From Streptomyces sp. NRRL B-3428 (lineage in GTDB: Bacteria; Actinomycetota; Actinomycetes; Streptomycetales; Streptomycetaceae), in contig JOGW01000029.1 in assembly GCA_000721375.1 (NCBI GenBank), forward strand, positions 1 through 64,000: a stretch of 64,000 bases of DNA, written 5' to 3'. A program made the position numbers and the translations under genes. The notes beneath the pieces are model-generated. The model made no database searches and was not told the DNA's origin. It worked only from the letters and a program-made list of their open reading frames with translations. Positions 16,330 to 23,785 of the stretch are shown here, in pieces; within the stretch, counting starts at the first letter, position 1, and every line of letters starts with the position of its first letter.

Positions 16330-16351
16330 GTCCGCCGCGTTCGCTTAGCAT
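16321..16351 (+). promoter_or_regulatory. promoter of the LysE-type exporter gene
   Basis: CTGACA (16321-16326), 19-bp spacer, TAGCAT (16346-16351); start expected near 16358, about 13 nt before the ATG. The -35 is part of the fourth 17-bp repeat, so a protein bound to the array would contact or occlude it. Confidence 0.5.
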
Positions 16352-16370
16352 CGCGACCGGGGGTGAGGAC

Positions 16371-17021
16371 ATGGTGTCCATGGACCGACTGCTCGCGTTC
16401 GCCGCGATGTCTCTGCTGGTGATCGTGATACCCGGGCCGAGCGTGCTGTTCGTGATCGGACGGGCGCTCGCGCACGGCCGGCGTACCGCGCTCGCCACGG
16501 TGCTCGGCAATGTCGTGGGCTCGTATCTCCTTGTCGTCGCGGTCGCGTTGGGTGTCGGCACGCTGGTGGAGCGCTCGGTCATCGTGTTCATGACGGTGAA
16601 GCTCGCGGGCGCCGCGTATCTGATGTACCTGGGTGTGCAGGCGTACCGGCACCGCAAGGACATGAAGGCCTCCGCGATCCGTGCCGCGGCCGGCGGCGAG
16701 GAGCGGCGCGGGGATCTGCGGACCGTGGCCGACGGGGTGATCGTGGGTGTCACCAACCCTAAGGGCATCGTCTTCTTCGCCGCCGTACTCCCCCAGTTCG
16801 TGGACCACTCGGCGGGCGGCCTGCCCGCGCAGATGCTGCTCCTCGGTCTCGTCCCGATCTGCATCGGCCTGGTCACCGACACCCTGTGGGGCCTGACCGC
16901 CTCCGCCGCCCGCACCTGGTTCGCCCGCTCCGACCGCCGTCTGTCGATGATCGGCGGCGCGGGCGGTTTCGCCATGATCGGCCTGGGCGTGACGGTGGCG
17001 GCCACGGGCCGGGCGGACTGA
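16371..17021 (+). CDS. LysE/RhtB-family amino-acid exporter
   Basis: A 216-residue inner-membrane protein with about six predicted hydrophobic helices. The family signature is near the N-terminus: MSLLVIVIPGPSVLFVIGRAL with the conserved PGP. Members export amino acids such as lysine, threonine or homoserine lactones using the proton gradient; the substrate here is unknown. The ATG at 16371, GTG at 16374 and ATG at 16380 are all possible starts; GGTGAGG lies just upstream. It is monocistronic, with its own promoter behind four tandem repeats, and converges on the AlkZ-like gene. Confidence 0.87.
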   Translation: MVSMDRLLAFAAMSLLVIVIPGPSVLFVIGRALAHGRRTALATVLGNVVGSYLLVVAVALGVGTLVERSVIVFMTVKLAGAAYLMYLGVQAYRHRKDMKASAIRAAAGGEERRGDLRTVADGVIVGVTNPKGIVFFAAVLPQFVDHSAGGLPAQMLLLGLVPICIGLVTDTLWGLTASAARTWFARSDRRLSMIGGAGGFAMIGLGVTVAATGRAD

Positions 17022-17026
17022 ACCGT

Positions 17027-17073
17027 CAGGCACAGAGGCGGACCTGAGACTCCAGGCACAGGGCGGACCCGAG
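17027..17073. repeat. direct repeat between convergent genes
   Basis: CAGGCACAGAGGCGGACCTG (17027-17046) recurs as CAGGCACAGGGCGGACCCG (17053-17071), both followed by GAG-like sequence. The copies lie in the 78-bp gap between the exporter and the AlkZ-like gene. No function is evident. Confidence 0.5.
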
Positions 17074-17099
17074 CCGCCTCGCTGCGCGGGCCGAGCCGC

Positions 17100-18227
17100 C
17101 TACTTGACCCCGACGACCGGCCCGTACGCGATCTCGTACGGCAGCCCGAGCCCCATCGGACCTTCGAGCAGCCCCGCCGCCTCCGTCTCGAGGCCGGCCT
17201 TCTCCGCCTTGGTCAGTTCACGGAACGCCTCGAAGGTGACCGTCACCGCCGTCTTGCCCTCGACCTGTTTCCACGCACCGGCGAGAAACCCGTCGAGCAG
17301 GAAGACGTTGTAGGCGACATTGCCCGCCCACGTACGCCCCTTGAACTCCTGCGGCCCGAACCGGCTGCGGTCGGCGTGTGAGAGCAGCAGATTGTCGAAT
17401 TCGGGCAGCAGGCGCGCCGGGGCCGGGGTGTCGGCGTCCGGGCGCGGTGCGTCGGGGAGGTCGAAGAGCTCCACGCCGTTCTCGTCGCGGAAGGTCACGA
17501 GTCCCGGCCGCAGCCGCTCGAAGACCTCACGCATCCGCGTCACTCCGCACCAGGTCTGGAAGTCCTTCACCGACGCGGGCCCGAACGCGGCGAGATAGCG
17601 GACGACGGTGTCGTCGTACGTGGCCTCGGGCGCATCCTCGCGGCCCAGCCAGTGCGTCAGCGTCGTCAGCGCGACCTGGCCGCTCTGCCGCCACAGTCCA
17701 CGCGGTGTGACCTGCACCAGCGGCAGCAGACAGCGGGCGGCGATACCGAGGGACTGCGGGTCGGCGTCCGGCCAGGTCTCCAGGAGCTCCTCGCGGATCT
17801 GCTTGAGCGTGAGCGGCTGCTCCTCCACCAGCTTCCGCGCCCGTACGGCGAGTTGATCGAGGTCGACGCCGGCCAGGCCCTTGCGGAACATGTTCAGTTC
17901 GCGGGTGCGCGCGGGCTGCACGAGGTGCCGCAGCGCGAGGGCGTCGTCCGCGGTGTGGGTGTGGATCGTGGAGCGCATCGTGACGATCCGTACGAGCTCG
18001 CGGGAGTCCATCAGCGCCGAGAACTCCTCGGGCGCGAAGCCTTCGAGGCGGGCGGCGAGCGCATAGTAGGGCGGCTTGACGTTCTGCGCCTGCAGACCGA
18101 GCAGATGGGTGACCGCGTCGGCGGGCTTCATCACATGCCGCCGGAGCAGCAACTGCCGCTCCAGGGAAGCGCGGTTGAGGGCGCGGGTGGAGAGCACCGG
18201 GGCTTGGGGCTTCTTGGCTGCCGTCAT
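17100..18227 (-). CDS. AlkZ-like winged-helix protein (HTH_42 family), possible DNA glycosylase
   Basis: A 375-residue member of the winged-helix family that includes AlkZ, the Streptomyces glycosylase that removes bulky or crosslinked alkylpurines. The catalytic Q-x-Q motif is visible as Q46-A-Q48 in HLLGLQAQNVK; the YcaQ branch has Q-x-D instead. A conserved MRSTIHTHTADD block is near residues 95-105. The role in DNA repair is inferred from family membership. The start MTAAKKPQAP at 18227 has no Shine-Dalgarno, but TAACGT lies 8-14 nt upstream on the minus strand, consistent with a leaderless message. The longer open frame to 18311 runs into the divergent promoter region and is unlikely. 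Confidence 0.8.
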   Translation of the reverse strand: MTAAKKPQAPVLSTRALNRASLERQLLLRRHVMKPADAVTHLLGLQAQNVKPPYYALAARLEGFAPEEFSALMDSRELVRIVTMRSTIHTHTADDALALRHLVQPARTRELNMFRKGLAGVDLDQLAVRARKLVEEQPLTLKQIREELLETWPDADPQSLGIAARCLLPLVQVTPRGLWRQSGQVALTTLTHWLGREDAPEATYDDTVVRYLAAFGPASVKDFQTWCGVTRMREVFERLRPGLVTFRDENGVELFDLPDAPRPDADTPAPARLLPEFDNLLLSHADRSRFGPQEFKGRTWAGNVAYNVFLLDGFLAGAWKQVEGKTAVTVTFEAFRELTKAEKAGLETEAAGLLEGPMGLGLPYEIAYGPVVGVK

Positions 18228-18282
18228 GTTCAGCACGTTAGCGGGGGTTGCGGACAGCTGTGGTCCTCGATGGCGAGGCGCG

Positions 18283-18321
18283 GAAAATCGGTGGACGGGG
18301 TCGTGCGGCACCGTGTTGGCT
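18283..18321 (+). promoter_or_regulatory. promoter-like sequence with AT-rich upstream box, before the RNHCP genes
   Basis: GAAAAT (18283-18288) stands out in GC-rich DNA and lies three bases before GTGGAC (18291-18296), which is followed after 19 bp by TTGGCT (18316-18321). An AT-rich box just upstream of the -35 is the layout of WhiB7/WblC-dependent promoters. The match is suggestive only. Confidence 0.3.
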
Positions 18322-18393
18322 TGGTGCTGCAGTCCGCCCTGTTCCTTCCTGTTCAGGGCTGTTCACCCCCTTTGTTGTGAAAGAGGTGTCTTG

Positions 18394-18438
18394 ATGACGA
18401 CCCGCACGGTGCCGAGCGCGCCTCGCCACTTCGGCTGA
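18394..18438 (+). CDS. possible 14-residue leader peptide upstream of the RNHCP genes
   Basis: ATG at 18394 preceded by AAGAGGTG encodes MTTRTVPSAPRHFG and a TGA at 18436-18438. A small hairpin follows 10 bp later, then the RNHCP gene at 18505. The layout (promoter, short ORF with good ribosome site, hairpin, gene) is that of a translation-coupled attenuator. There is no run of one amino acid to suggest amino-acid sensing. Confidence 0.4.
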   Translation: MTTRTVPSAPRHFG

Positions 18439-18448
18439 CCCACACGCG

Positions 18449-18462
18449 AGGCCGCTCGGCCT
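18449..18462 (+). other. small hairpin after the putative leader peptide
   Basis: AGGCC-GCTC-GGCCT gives a 5-bp GC stem with a tetraloop, starting 10 nt after the leader stop. It is followed by GCTCTTGCTGT, only weakly T-rich. It could act in attenuation, but it is short. Confidence 0.3.
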
Positions 18463-18504
18463 GCTCTTGCTGTCATTGCACACTTCCCAGCAAGGAGCAC
18501 CCGG

Positions 18505-18891
18505 GTGTCCAGCGATCACCTCGCACACCAGCACCACACCACCGCCGCCGCCCTCGGCGTCGGTACCTTCACCTGCGTACGGTGCGGCCTGACCGTGACG
18601 GCCAAGTCCGCCGACGGCACGCACCGCAACCACTGTCCGTCCTGTCTGCACTCCCGCCATGTCCTCGACCAGGTCGAGGGCGGTCCTTCGGAGTGCGGCT
18701 CGCGGATGAGCCCCATCGCCATCGCGGTCCTGCGCACCGGCGACTGGACTCTCATCCACCGCTGCGTCCGCTGCGGTGAGCTGACCTCGCACCCCGTCTG
18801 CGGGGACGACAACCAGCTCATCCTGATGCGGATGGCCGTGCGGCCGCTGGCCGATCCCCCGTTCCCGCTCGAAGCGTTCGGCACGCTCTGA
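18505..18891 (+). CDS. RNHCP domain protein (first of tandem pair)
   Basis: A 128-residue, Cys/His-rich soluble protein. It contains FTCVRCGLTV, the family signature RNHCPSCLHSRHV, and a second pair HRCVRCGEL. These four CxxC-type sites imply two zinc ribbons or a related metal fold. The family function is unknown. The start is GTG at 18505 with AAGGAGC upstream. A second RNHCP gene follows after 30 bp on the same strand, so the pair is probably co-transcribed and arose by duplication. Upstream lies a possible leader ORF and hairpin. Confidence 0.85.
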   Translation: MSSDHLAHQHHTTAAALGVGTFTCVRCGLTVTAKSADGTHRNHCPSCLHSRHVLDQVEGGPSECGSRMSPIAIAVLRTGDWTLIHRCVRCGELTSHPVCGDDNQLILMRMAVRPLADPPFPLEAFGTL

Positions 18892-18921
18892 ACGCCCACG
18901 GCGAGAACGGAGGAGACAGCC

Positions 18922-19344
18922 ATGCCACGCCGCACCCGTCGTGAACAGCACAGACGGACCCAGCGCCACAAGGACGTCCTGCACAGCGCGGGAGGTCACC
19001 GGGCCCATGACTTCCGGTGCGTGGGCTGCCGGCTCGACGTCTCCCTCGTCGCGCCCGGCACCGCACACCGCAACCATTGCCCGAACTGCCTGACCAGCCT
19101 CCATGTCGACCACCGCATCCCCGGCGACCGCGCCGCGCAGTGCCGGGGGCGGATGGAGGCGCTGAGCCTGACCGTACGGCCGGACGGCGAATGGATGCTC
19201 ATCCATCAATGTCTGACGTGCGCCCGGCTCAGTTCGAACCGCATCGCCGGCGACGACAACGCGCTCGCCCTGGTACGCCTGGCTCTCAGGCCCCTGAGGG
19301 AAAGCCGCACCGTCGCCAACAGCGCGCTGCTTTCGGTGCCCTGA
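18922..19344 (+). CDS. RNHCP domain protein (second of tandem pair)
   Basis: A 140-residue paralogue of the preceding protein. The same order of motifs is seen: FRCVGCRLDV, HRNHCPNCLTSLHVD, then IHQCLTCARLSSN and GDDNALALVRLALRPL (compare GDDNQLILMRMAVRPL in the first copy). It adds a basic N-terminus (MPRRTRREQHRRTQRHKD) absent from its neighbour, which could bind nucleic acid or ribosomes. GGAGGAGA precedes the ATG. A strong 16-bp hairpin ends the unit. Confidence 0.85.
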   Translation: MPRRTRREQHRRTQRHKDVLHSAGGHRAHDFRCVGCRLDVSLVAPGTAHRNHCPNCLTSLHVDHRIPGDRAAQCRGRMEALSLTVRPDGEWMLIHQCLTCARLSSNRIAGDDNALALVRLALRPLRESRTVANSALLSVP

Positions 19345-19375
19345 CACCGGATCAGCAGCTGATCGGCCGGTCGCC

Positions 19376-19414
19376 CGGCCCGGGGGCGGATGCAGGACAT
19401 CCGTCCCCGGGCCG
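19376..19414 (+). terminator. strong hairpin terminator after the RNHCP pair
   Basis: Arms 19376-19391 and 19399-19414 are 16 bp with one G-T wobble and a 7-nt loop (GCAGGAC), 32 bp after the stop. No T-tract follows, which is common for Streptomyces terminators. Confidence 0.75.
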
Positions 19415-19444
19415 TTGTCGGTGCCGGCCCCTACGATCGTCCGC

Positions 19445-19855
19445 ATGAGAGCTTCGGGAACCTTCACCGTGAAGTCCTTCGTGCCCGCCGAGGTCGCCGT
19501 GCCCCAGGAGGTGAGCACGGCCGTGCCGGTGGGTGTCGCCACCATCGAGAAGCATTTCGAGGGCGAGATCACCGGCCGTTCCACGACCCTGTTCACCGCC
19601 GCGTACGACCAGGCCAAGGGCATCGGCACGTATGTGGCGATGGAGTCCTTCGAGGGCACGGTGGCCGGCCGCTCCGGCGCCTTCAACTTCGCGCACGCGG
19701 CCACGACGACGGGCGACATCTCCCGCCTGGGTGAGTACTTCGTGATCGTGCCCGCCAGCAGCAGCGGGGAGCTGACGGGCATCACCGGGACCGGGGGCAT
19801 CGCCGCCGACGAGGACGGCACACACCGGATCTGGTTCGAGTACGAGCTGGGCTAG
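19445..19855 (+). CDS. DUF3224 domain protein
   Basis: A 136-residue protein made almost wholly of the DUF3224 domain, a small beta-barrel of unknown function. It is seen from the order GTFTVKSF, IEKHFEGEITGRSTTLFTAA, GTYVAMESFEGTVAGRSGAF and ITGTGGI. There is no signal peptide or membrane segment. The ATG at 19445 has no Shine-Dalgarno; TACGAT (19432-19437) lies 7 nt upstream, suggesting a leaderless transcript. The stop lies 37 bp from that of the convergent galactose oxidase gene. Confidence 0.8.
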   Translation: MRASGTFTVKSFVPAEVAVPQEVSTAVPVGVATIEKHFEGEITGRSTTLFTAAYDQAKGIGTYVAMESFEGTVAGRSGAFNFAHAATTTGDISRLGEYFVIVPASSSGELTGITGTGGIAADEDGTHRIWFEYELG

Positions 19856-19892
19856 GCCGGGGCGGGCCGGGGCGCCGCGACGCCCCGGCCGG

Positions 19893-22439
19893 TCAGCCGA
19901 TGCGCAGCATGCGCGCCTTGCTCCACACGCCCTGCGCGTCCAGCGCGAACAGCATGTAGCTGCCGGGCAGGGCGACGCCGGGATCGTCGGGGATCGTCAC
20001 CTCGTAACTGCCCGCGGAGGTACGGCTCATCTCCAGGGGCACACGGCGCTGGTCGTTGTCGGTGGAGTGGGTGGCCACGCCCGCGCGGACCAGGACGAAG
20101 GAGGCGACCTCCTTGTCCGTGGTCACGGGCAGCCTCGCGCCGTTGGCTGCCCGCGCCGGTACGGTCCCGGTGATCGCCGGGCGGGGCTTCGGCGTACCGT
20201 CCGCGTTCAGCAGGTACGGCGGCGTGAAGACCGCGCCGTCGGAGTGGTTGGTGGCGCAGGTGCCGCACAGGCCGCCGCCACCGCTGAAGATGCGTCCGTC
20301 GGGCAACAGGTTGGCCACGCTGTGGTAGTTGCGCGGCACGGCCATGGTCGCCATCGGCGTGAACTTCCCGGTGGCCGGATCCCACACCTCGGGAGTCATC
20401 GCGGAGGTGGCGTCGCTGAACGGCACGGGATACGACTGGCCGCCGAACACGGCCACCTTGCCGTCGGGCAGCACCACGCTGTTGGCGAAGGCCCGTGCCT
20501 GCGCCATGTCGCCGGTGCGCGCGGCAACAGGGGTGGCTCCGGTCGCGTCCACGGTGTAGGCGCGACGGGTGGCCGGGGCGTTCTCGTACGCGGTGGCGCC
20601 ACCCATGGTCAGGAGCTTGCCGGTGTCGTACGCGACGGCGTTGCCGTTCATGGCGTCGGCGCTGTCGCCGCGTGTGCCGGCCGGGGTGACGCTGCCGTTG
20701 CCGGTGGTGTCGATCAGGTTCATCTGCTTGCTCGGCCCGAGGTGCAGCACGCGACCGCCGGGCAGGGCGTACAGCCACTGGTGGTTGTCGGCGCGGTACG
20801 GGCCCGCCGGATCGCCGGTCATGGTGTTCGTGGCGGGCACACCGGACAGCTTGCGCCAGGTGCCGGTGGCCGGGGACCAGACCTCACCGTCCTTGCCGCC
20901 GTTGCCGCCGCTCCACGAACCTCCCAGGACGAAGGCCTCCTTGGTGGAGAGCAAGGTCATCGCCTGGTAGCCGCGCGGGATGTTCATGTCGGCGGTCGAG
21001 GACCAGGAGTCGGTGGCGGGGTCGTAGATGGTCGCGCGTTCGGCGTTGCTGCCGCCGGTGATGAGGATGCGCCCGTCGTCGAGGGCCGCGGTGCCGGGGC
21101 AGAACATGTCGTGCCGGGTGTTCTCGACCCGGCGCTGGGTGACCTGTCCGGTGGTGAGGTCGTAGAGCGCGGTCTGGGTGTAGCCGTTGCTGCCGCCGAA
21201 GCGGTCGACGCCGTACGCGGACCAGACCAGGAGCTTGTCGCCCGGCAGTACCGCGCTCGCGACGGGCACGAGCGGGAATCCCGTGAGCTTGCCCCAACTG
21301 CCGTGCACGGCAGGGGATGCGGGCCCGGCGATCCTGATCTCCGCCGCGGACGACCAGGGGCCGCGGCCGCCTGCCTCGGAGGTGGCGGTGAGGCGGACAT
21401 AGCGTGCGGTGACGGTGCGGGTGAACGTGGCGCCCTTGACGGTGTCGTCGTCGCGCCAGGTCCCCACGGCCACCGGGGCGCCGAACGTGGTGCCGTCGGT
21501 GCTGGTGGTGACGGTGTAGTTGCCGATCCGGCCGTTGGCACCGGCGCGGCGCGGCTGGTAGCCGATGGCGGAGACCTCGCGCGCACTCTTCATGTCGATG
21601 GTGATCCAGTGCGGCAGCGGAGCGGCCGTACCCGACCACTTGCTGTGCCAGTGGGTGGCGGCCTCACCGTCGAGGACGTTGGCCGCGGCGCCGTTCTCCG
21701 AAGCGGTCTCCTGGTCGCTCGCGGTCGCCGTCCACCCGTCGCGCGCCAGGTCGACGGTCTGCGCCGGGGTGCCGGGGTCGCCCAGGAGCTCCAGTTCGGC
21801 CGCCGAGGACCACGGGCCGCGGTTGCCCGCCTCGGTCGTCGCGGTGAGGCGTACGTAGCGGGTGCCCGCGGGCGCGAACGTGATCGTCTTGATGGTCGTG
21901 TCGTCGGCGAGTGTGCCGGTGGCGACGGCGGTTCCCCAGCTGGTGCCGTCCGTGCTCAGGTGGACCGCGTACTGGCCGACCCTGCCGTTCGCGCTGCCGC
22001 TGCGCGGCCGGTAGACGAGTGCGGACACCACCTGGGTGCGGTGCATGTCGAGGGTGATGGTGTGCGGCAGCGGTGCGGCCGTACCGGACCATTTGCTGTG
22101 CCAGATCGTGCTGTTGTTGCCGTCGAGGACGTTCACCGCACGGCCGTTCTCGGCCGCGGTCTCCTCGTCGCTCGCGCTCACGGTCCAGCCGTCGCGCGGC
22201 AAAGTGGGCGCGGCGGCCACCATCGCCGAGGCCGGCGCGGCGGCGTGGTGCGGGGCCGGTGCGGGGGCCGTGGGATCGGGCGAGCGTGCCGCCCCGGATT
22301 CGGCGGTGGCGGCGCTGCCCAGGTGGCCGAGCAGGGGCAGCATCCCCGCCAGTACGGCGACCAGCGCCGCGAGGATCAACAGGCGTGAGGCGCGTATCCC
22401 CGGACTGCGCCGTGCACGTAAGACAGGTCTCCGCGACAT
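19893..22439 (-). CDS. secreted galactose oxidase-like copper radical oxidase with two CBM32 domains
   Basis: An 848-residue exported enzyme predicted to oxidise primary alcohols (for example C6 of galactose) to aldehydes with release of H2O2. Layout: N-terminal hydrophobic signal/anchor (15-45), two CBM32/F5-8C domains (about 80-220 and 230-372), a seven-bladed kelch propeller, and a C-terminal early-set domain. The complete copper site is present: thioether C447 (HDMFCPG) and Y491 (PRGYQ), axial Y705 with H706 (RNYHSVANLLPDGR), and H791 (THSTDNDQRR). The stacking Trp is W509 in GGSWSGG. The ATG at 22439 follows GGGGGAGG. Unlike Streptomyces GlxA, it carries CBMs and is not beside a cslA gene. 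Confidence 0.92.
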   Translation of the reverse strand: MSRRPVLRARRSPGIRASRLLILAALVAVLAGMLPLLGHLGSAATAESGAARSPDPTAPAPAPHHAAAPASAMVAAAPTLPRDGWTVSASDEETAAENGRAVNVLDGNNSTIWHSKWSGTAAPLPHTITLDMHRTQVVSALVYRPRSGSANGRVGQYAVHLSTDGTSWGTAVATGTLADDTTIKTITFAPAGTRYVRLTATTEAGNRGPWSSAAELELLGDPGTPAQTVDLARDGWTATASDQETASENGAAANVLDGEAATHWHSKWSGTAAPLPHWITIDMKSAREVSAIGYQPRRAGANGRIGNYTVTTSTDGTTFGAPVAVGTWRDDDTVKGATFTRTVTARYVRLTATSEAGGRGPWSSAAEIRIAGPASPAVHGSWGKLTGFPLVPVASAVLPGDKLLVWSAYGVDRFGGSNGYTQTALYDLTTGQVTQRRVENTRHDMFCPGTAALDDGRILITGGSNAERATIYDPATDSWSSTADMNIPRGYQAMTLLSTKEAFVLGGSWSGGNGGKDGEVWSPATGTWRKLSGVPATNTMTGDPAGPYRADNHQWLYALPGGRVLHLGPSKQMNLIDTTGNGSVTPAGTRGDSADAMNGNAVAYDTGKLLTMGGATAYENAPATRRAYTVDATGATPVAARTGDMAQARAFANSVVLPDGKVAVFGGQSYPVPFSDATSAMTPEVWDPATGKFTPMATMAVPRNYHSVANLLPDGRIFSGGGGLCGTCATNHSDGAVFTPPYLLNADGTPKPRPAITGTVPARAANGARLPVTTDKEVASFVLVRAGVATHSTDNDQRRVPLEMSRTSAGSYEVTIPDDPGVALPGSYMLFALDAQGVWSKARMLRIG

Positions 22440-22496
22440 AGGTCCTCCCCCAAGGCCGTCGGCGTCCGCCCCCAAGACACAGGACGCCAGAAGTCG

Positions 22497-22510
22497 GACA
22501 TGACCATGTC
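22497..22510. promoter_or_regulatory. small inverted repeat upstream of the galactose oxidase gene
   Basis: GACATG-AC-CATGTC lies 58-71 bp upstream of the oxidase start, between divergent genes. It is a candidate operator only. Confidence 0.25.
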
Positions 22511-22623
22511 ACCCCGTGCATCCCATGTAAAGCAGTTGTGAAGAACGGCCTCAGGGACTCCTGCCGCCCCCTCGGGTCACGCTCGCGTGGCGCGCCCCGC
22601 GCGAGCGCCCGAGGATCGGAGGC

Positions 22624-23643
22624 ATGCCCACGTCCGTCCCGCCCCACCAGCCGGCGAGCGCCCTGCGCCGGCGGCTGCGGCGGGCCAGGGCGGAGCTGCC
22701 CTGGCGGCGGCTGATGACCGGGGCGGGCGCGATCGCGGTGATGTTCGCGCTCGGTGTGGGGGTCTATCTGCAGGAGCGAGCCGTACGCACCCGCACGCTC
22801 ACCGTGGGAGCCGTCGACGCACCCGACCGGATCGACATCGGGGCCACCGCGCACCGCGTGGATCCCGTGGGGCGCACGCTCACACTGCGGATCACGGCGG
22901 ACCCCCGGGGCGCATACGCGGACGGGGCGGGCGGGCCGCGCTCGGACCTCGTCGTCAGCACCAACTCCCCCGACCAGGGTCGTCTGACCTTCCGGGCGCA
23001 CAGCATCTCGCGCGCCCGTGACATCTCCGTACCGCTGCGCGAGGGCACGCCCTCCGACTATCCCTTCGACCGGTACGACACCTCGCTGGTCCTGCGGGCC
23101 GAGATGGGCGGCGGGGAAGTGCCGATCACGGTGCGGCTGCGCGACCTGGACTCCGACTTCGCCCTGCACAACAAGGCGTCCGGATACGGCTTCGGGGTGG
23201 CCGCGGTGGAGAGCCAGGTGAAGCGGTCGTTCAGCACGTTCATCATGGCCTGGTTCATGGCCGGTGCGATGTGGGCCATCGGGCTCGCGGTCGTGGTCGC
23301 CTGCGGTCTGGTCGTACGGCAGCGGCGCGGTCTGGTGTGGCCGGCGCTCGGCTGGATGGCGGCGAGCCTGTTCGCGCTGGTGGGGCTGCGCAATGCCGCG
23401 CCCGGATCGCCGCCGAACGGCTCCCTGCTCGACTACGGCGCCTTCTACTGGGCCGAGGCGCTGATCGCGATCGGTCTGACCCGGCTCGTCTTCCACGGCA
23501 TCCATCTGGAGCATCGCAAGGGCGGTCCGATCGACCCCATGCCGGTGCCGCGTCCGGCCTGGCTGCGCCATCGCCGAGTGCCGCCGGGGACAGCGGCCCG
23601 CAACCGTGCGGCCGCCCGGGCCCGACGGCGCGCGAGGCCCTGA
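22624..23643 (+). CDS. DUF4436 membrane protein
   Basis: A 339-residue protein. One helix (about 32-50, LMTGAGAIAVMFALGVGVYL) anchors an extracytoplasmic beta domain containing PLREGTPSDYPFDRYDTSL, the hallmark of DUF4436. Three further helices follow (FMAGAMWAIGLAVVVACGLVV and onward) before a basic tail. Function is unknown. It is divergent from the galactose oxidase gene, with 184 bp between starts, and appears monocistronic. Confidence 0.82.
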   Translation: MPTSVPPHQPASALRRRLRRARAELPWRRLMTGAGAIAVMFALGVGVYLQERAVRTRTLTVGAVDAPDRIDIGATAHRVDPVGRTLTLRITADPRGAYADGAGGPRSDLVVSTNSPDQGRLTFRAHSISRARDISVPLREGTPSDYPFDRYDTSLVLRAEMGGGEVPITVRLRDLDSDFALHNKASGYGFGVAAVESQVKRSFSTFIMAWFMAGAMWAIGLAVVVACGLVVRQRRGLVWPALGWMAASLFALVGLRNAAPGSPPNGSLLDYGAFYWAEALIAIGLTRLVFHGIHLEHRKGGPIDPMPVPRPAWLRHRRVPPGTAARNRAAARARRRARP

Positions 23644-23785
23644 CGGCGCCGGCGATCCAGACCCGATCACGCCGGTTACCTGCCGGTAGTGCAGATCTCG
23701 CCAAGGATCAACCCCAGCCAGGAGAGGGCAAGGTCACAGCCCTGCCCCCTGCTGCTCCTTTGCTAACGACGGCTAACATCCGAGC

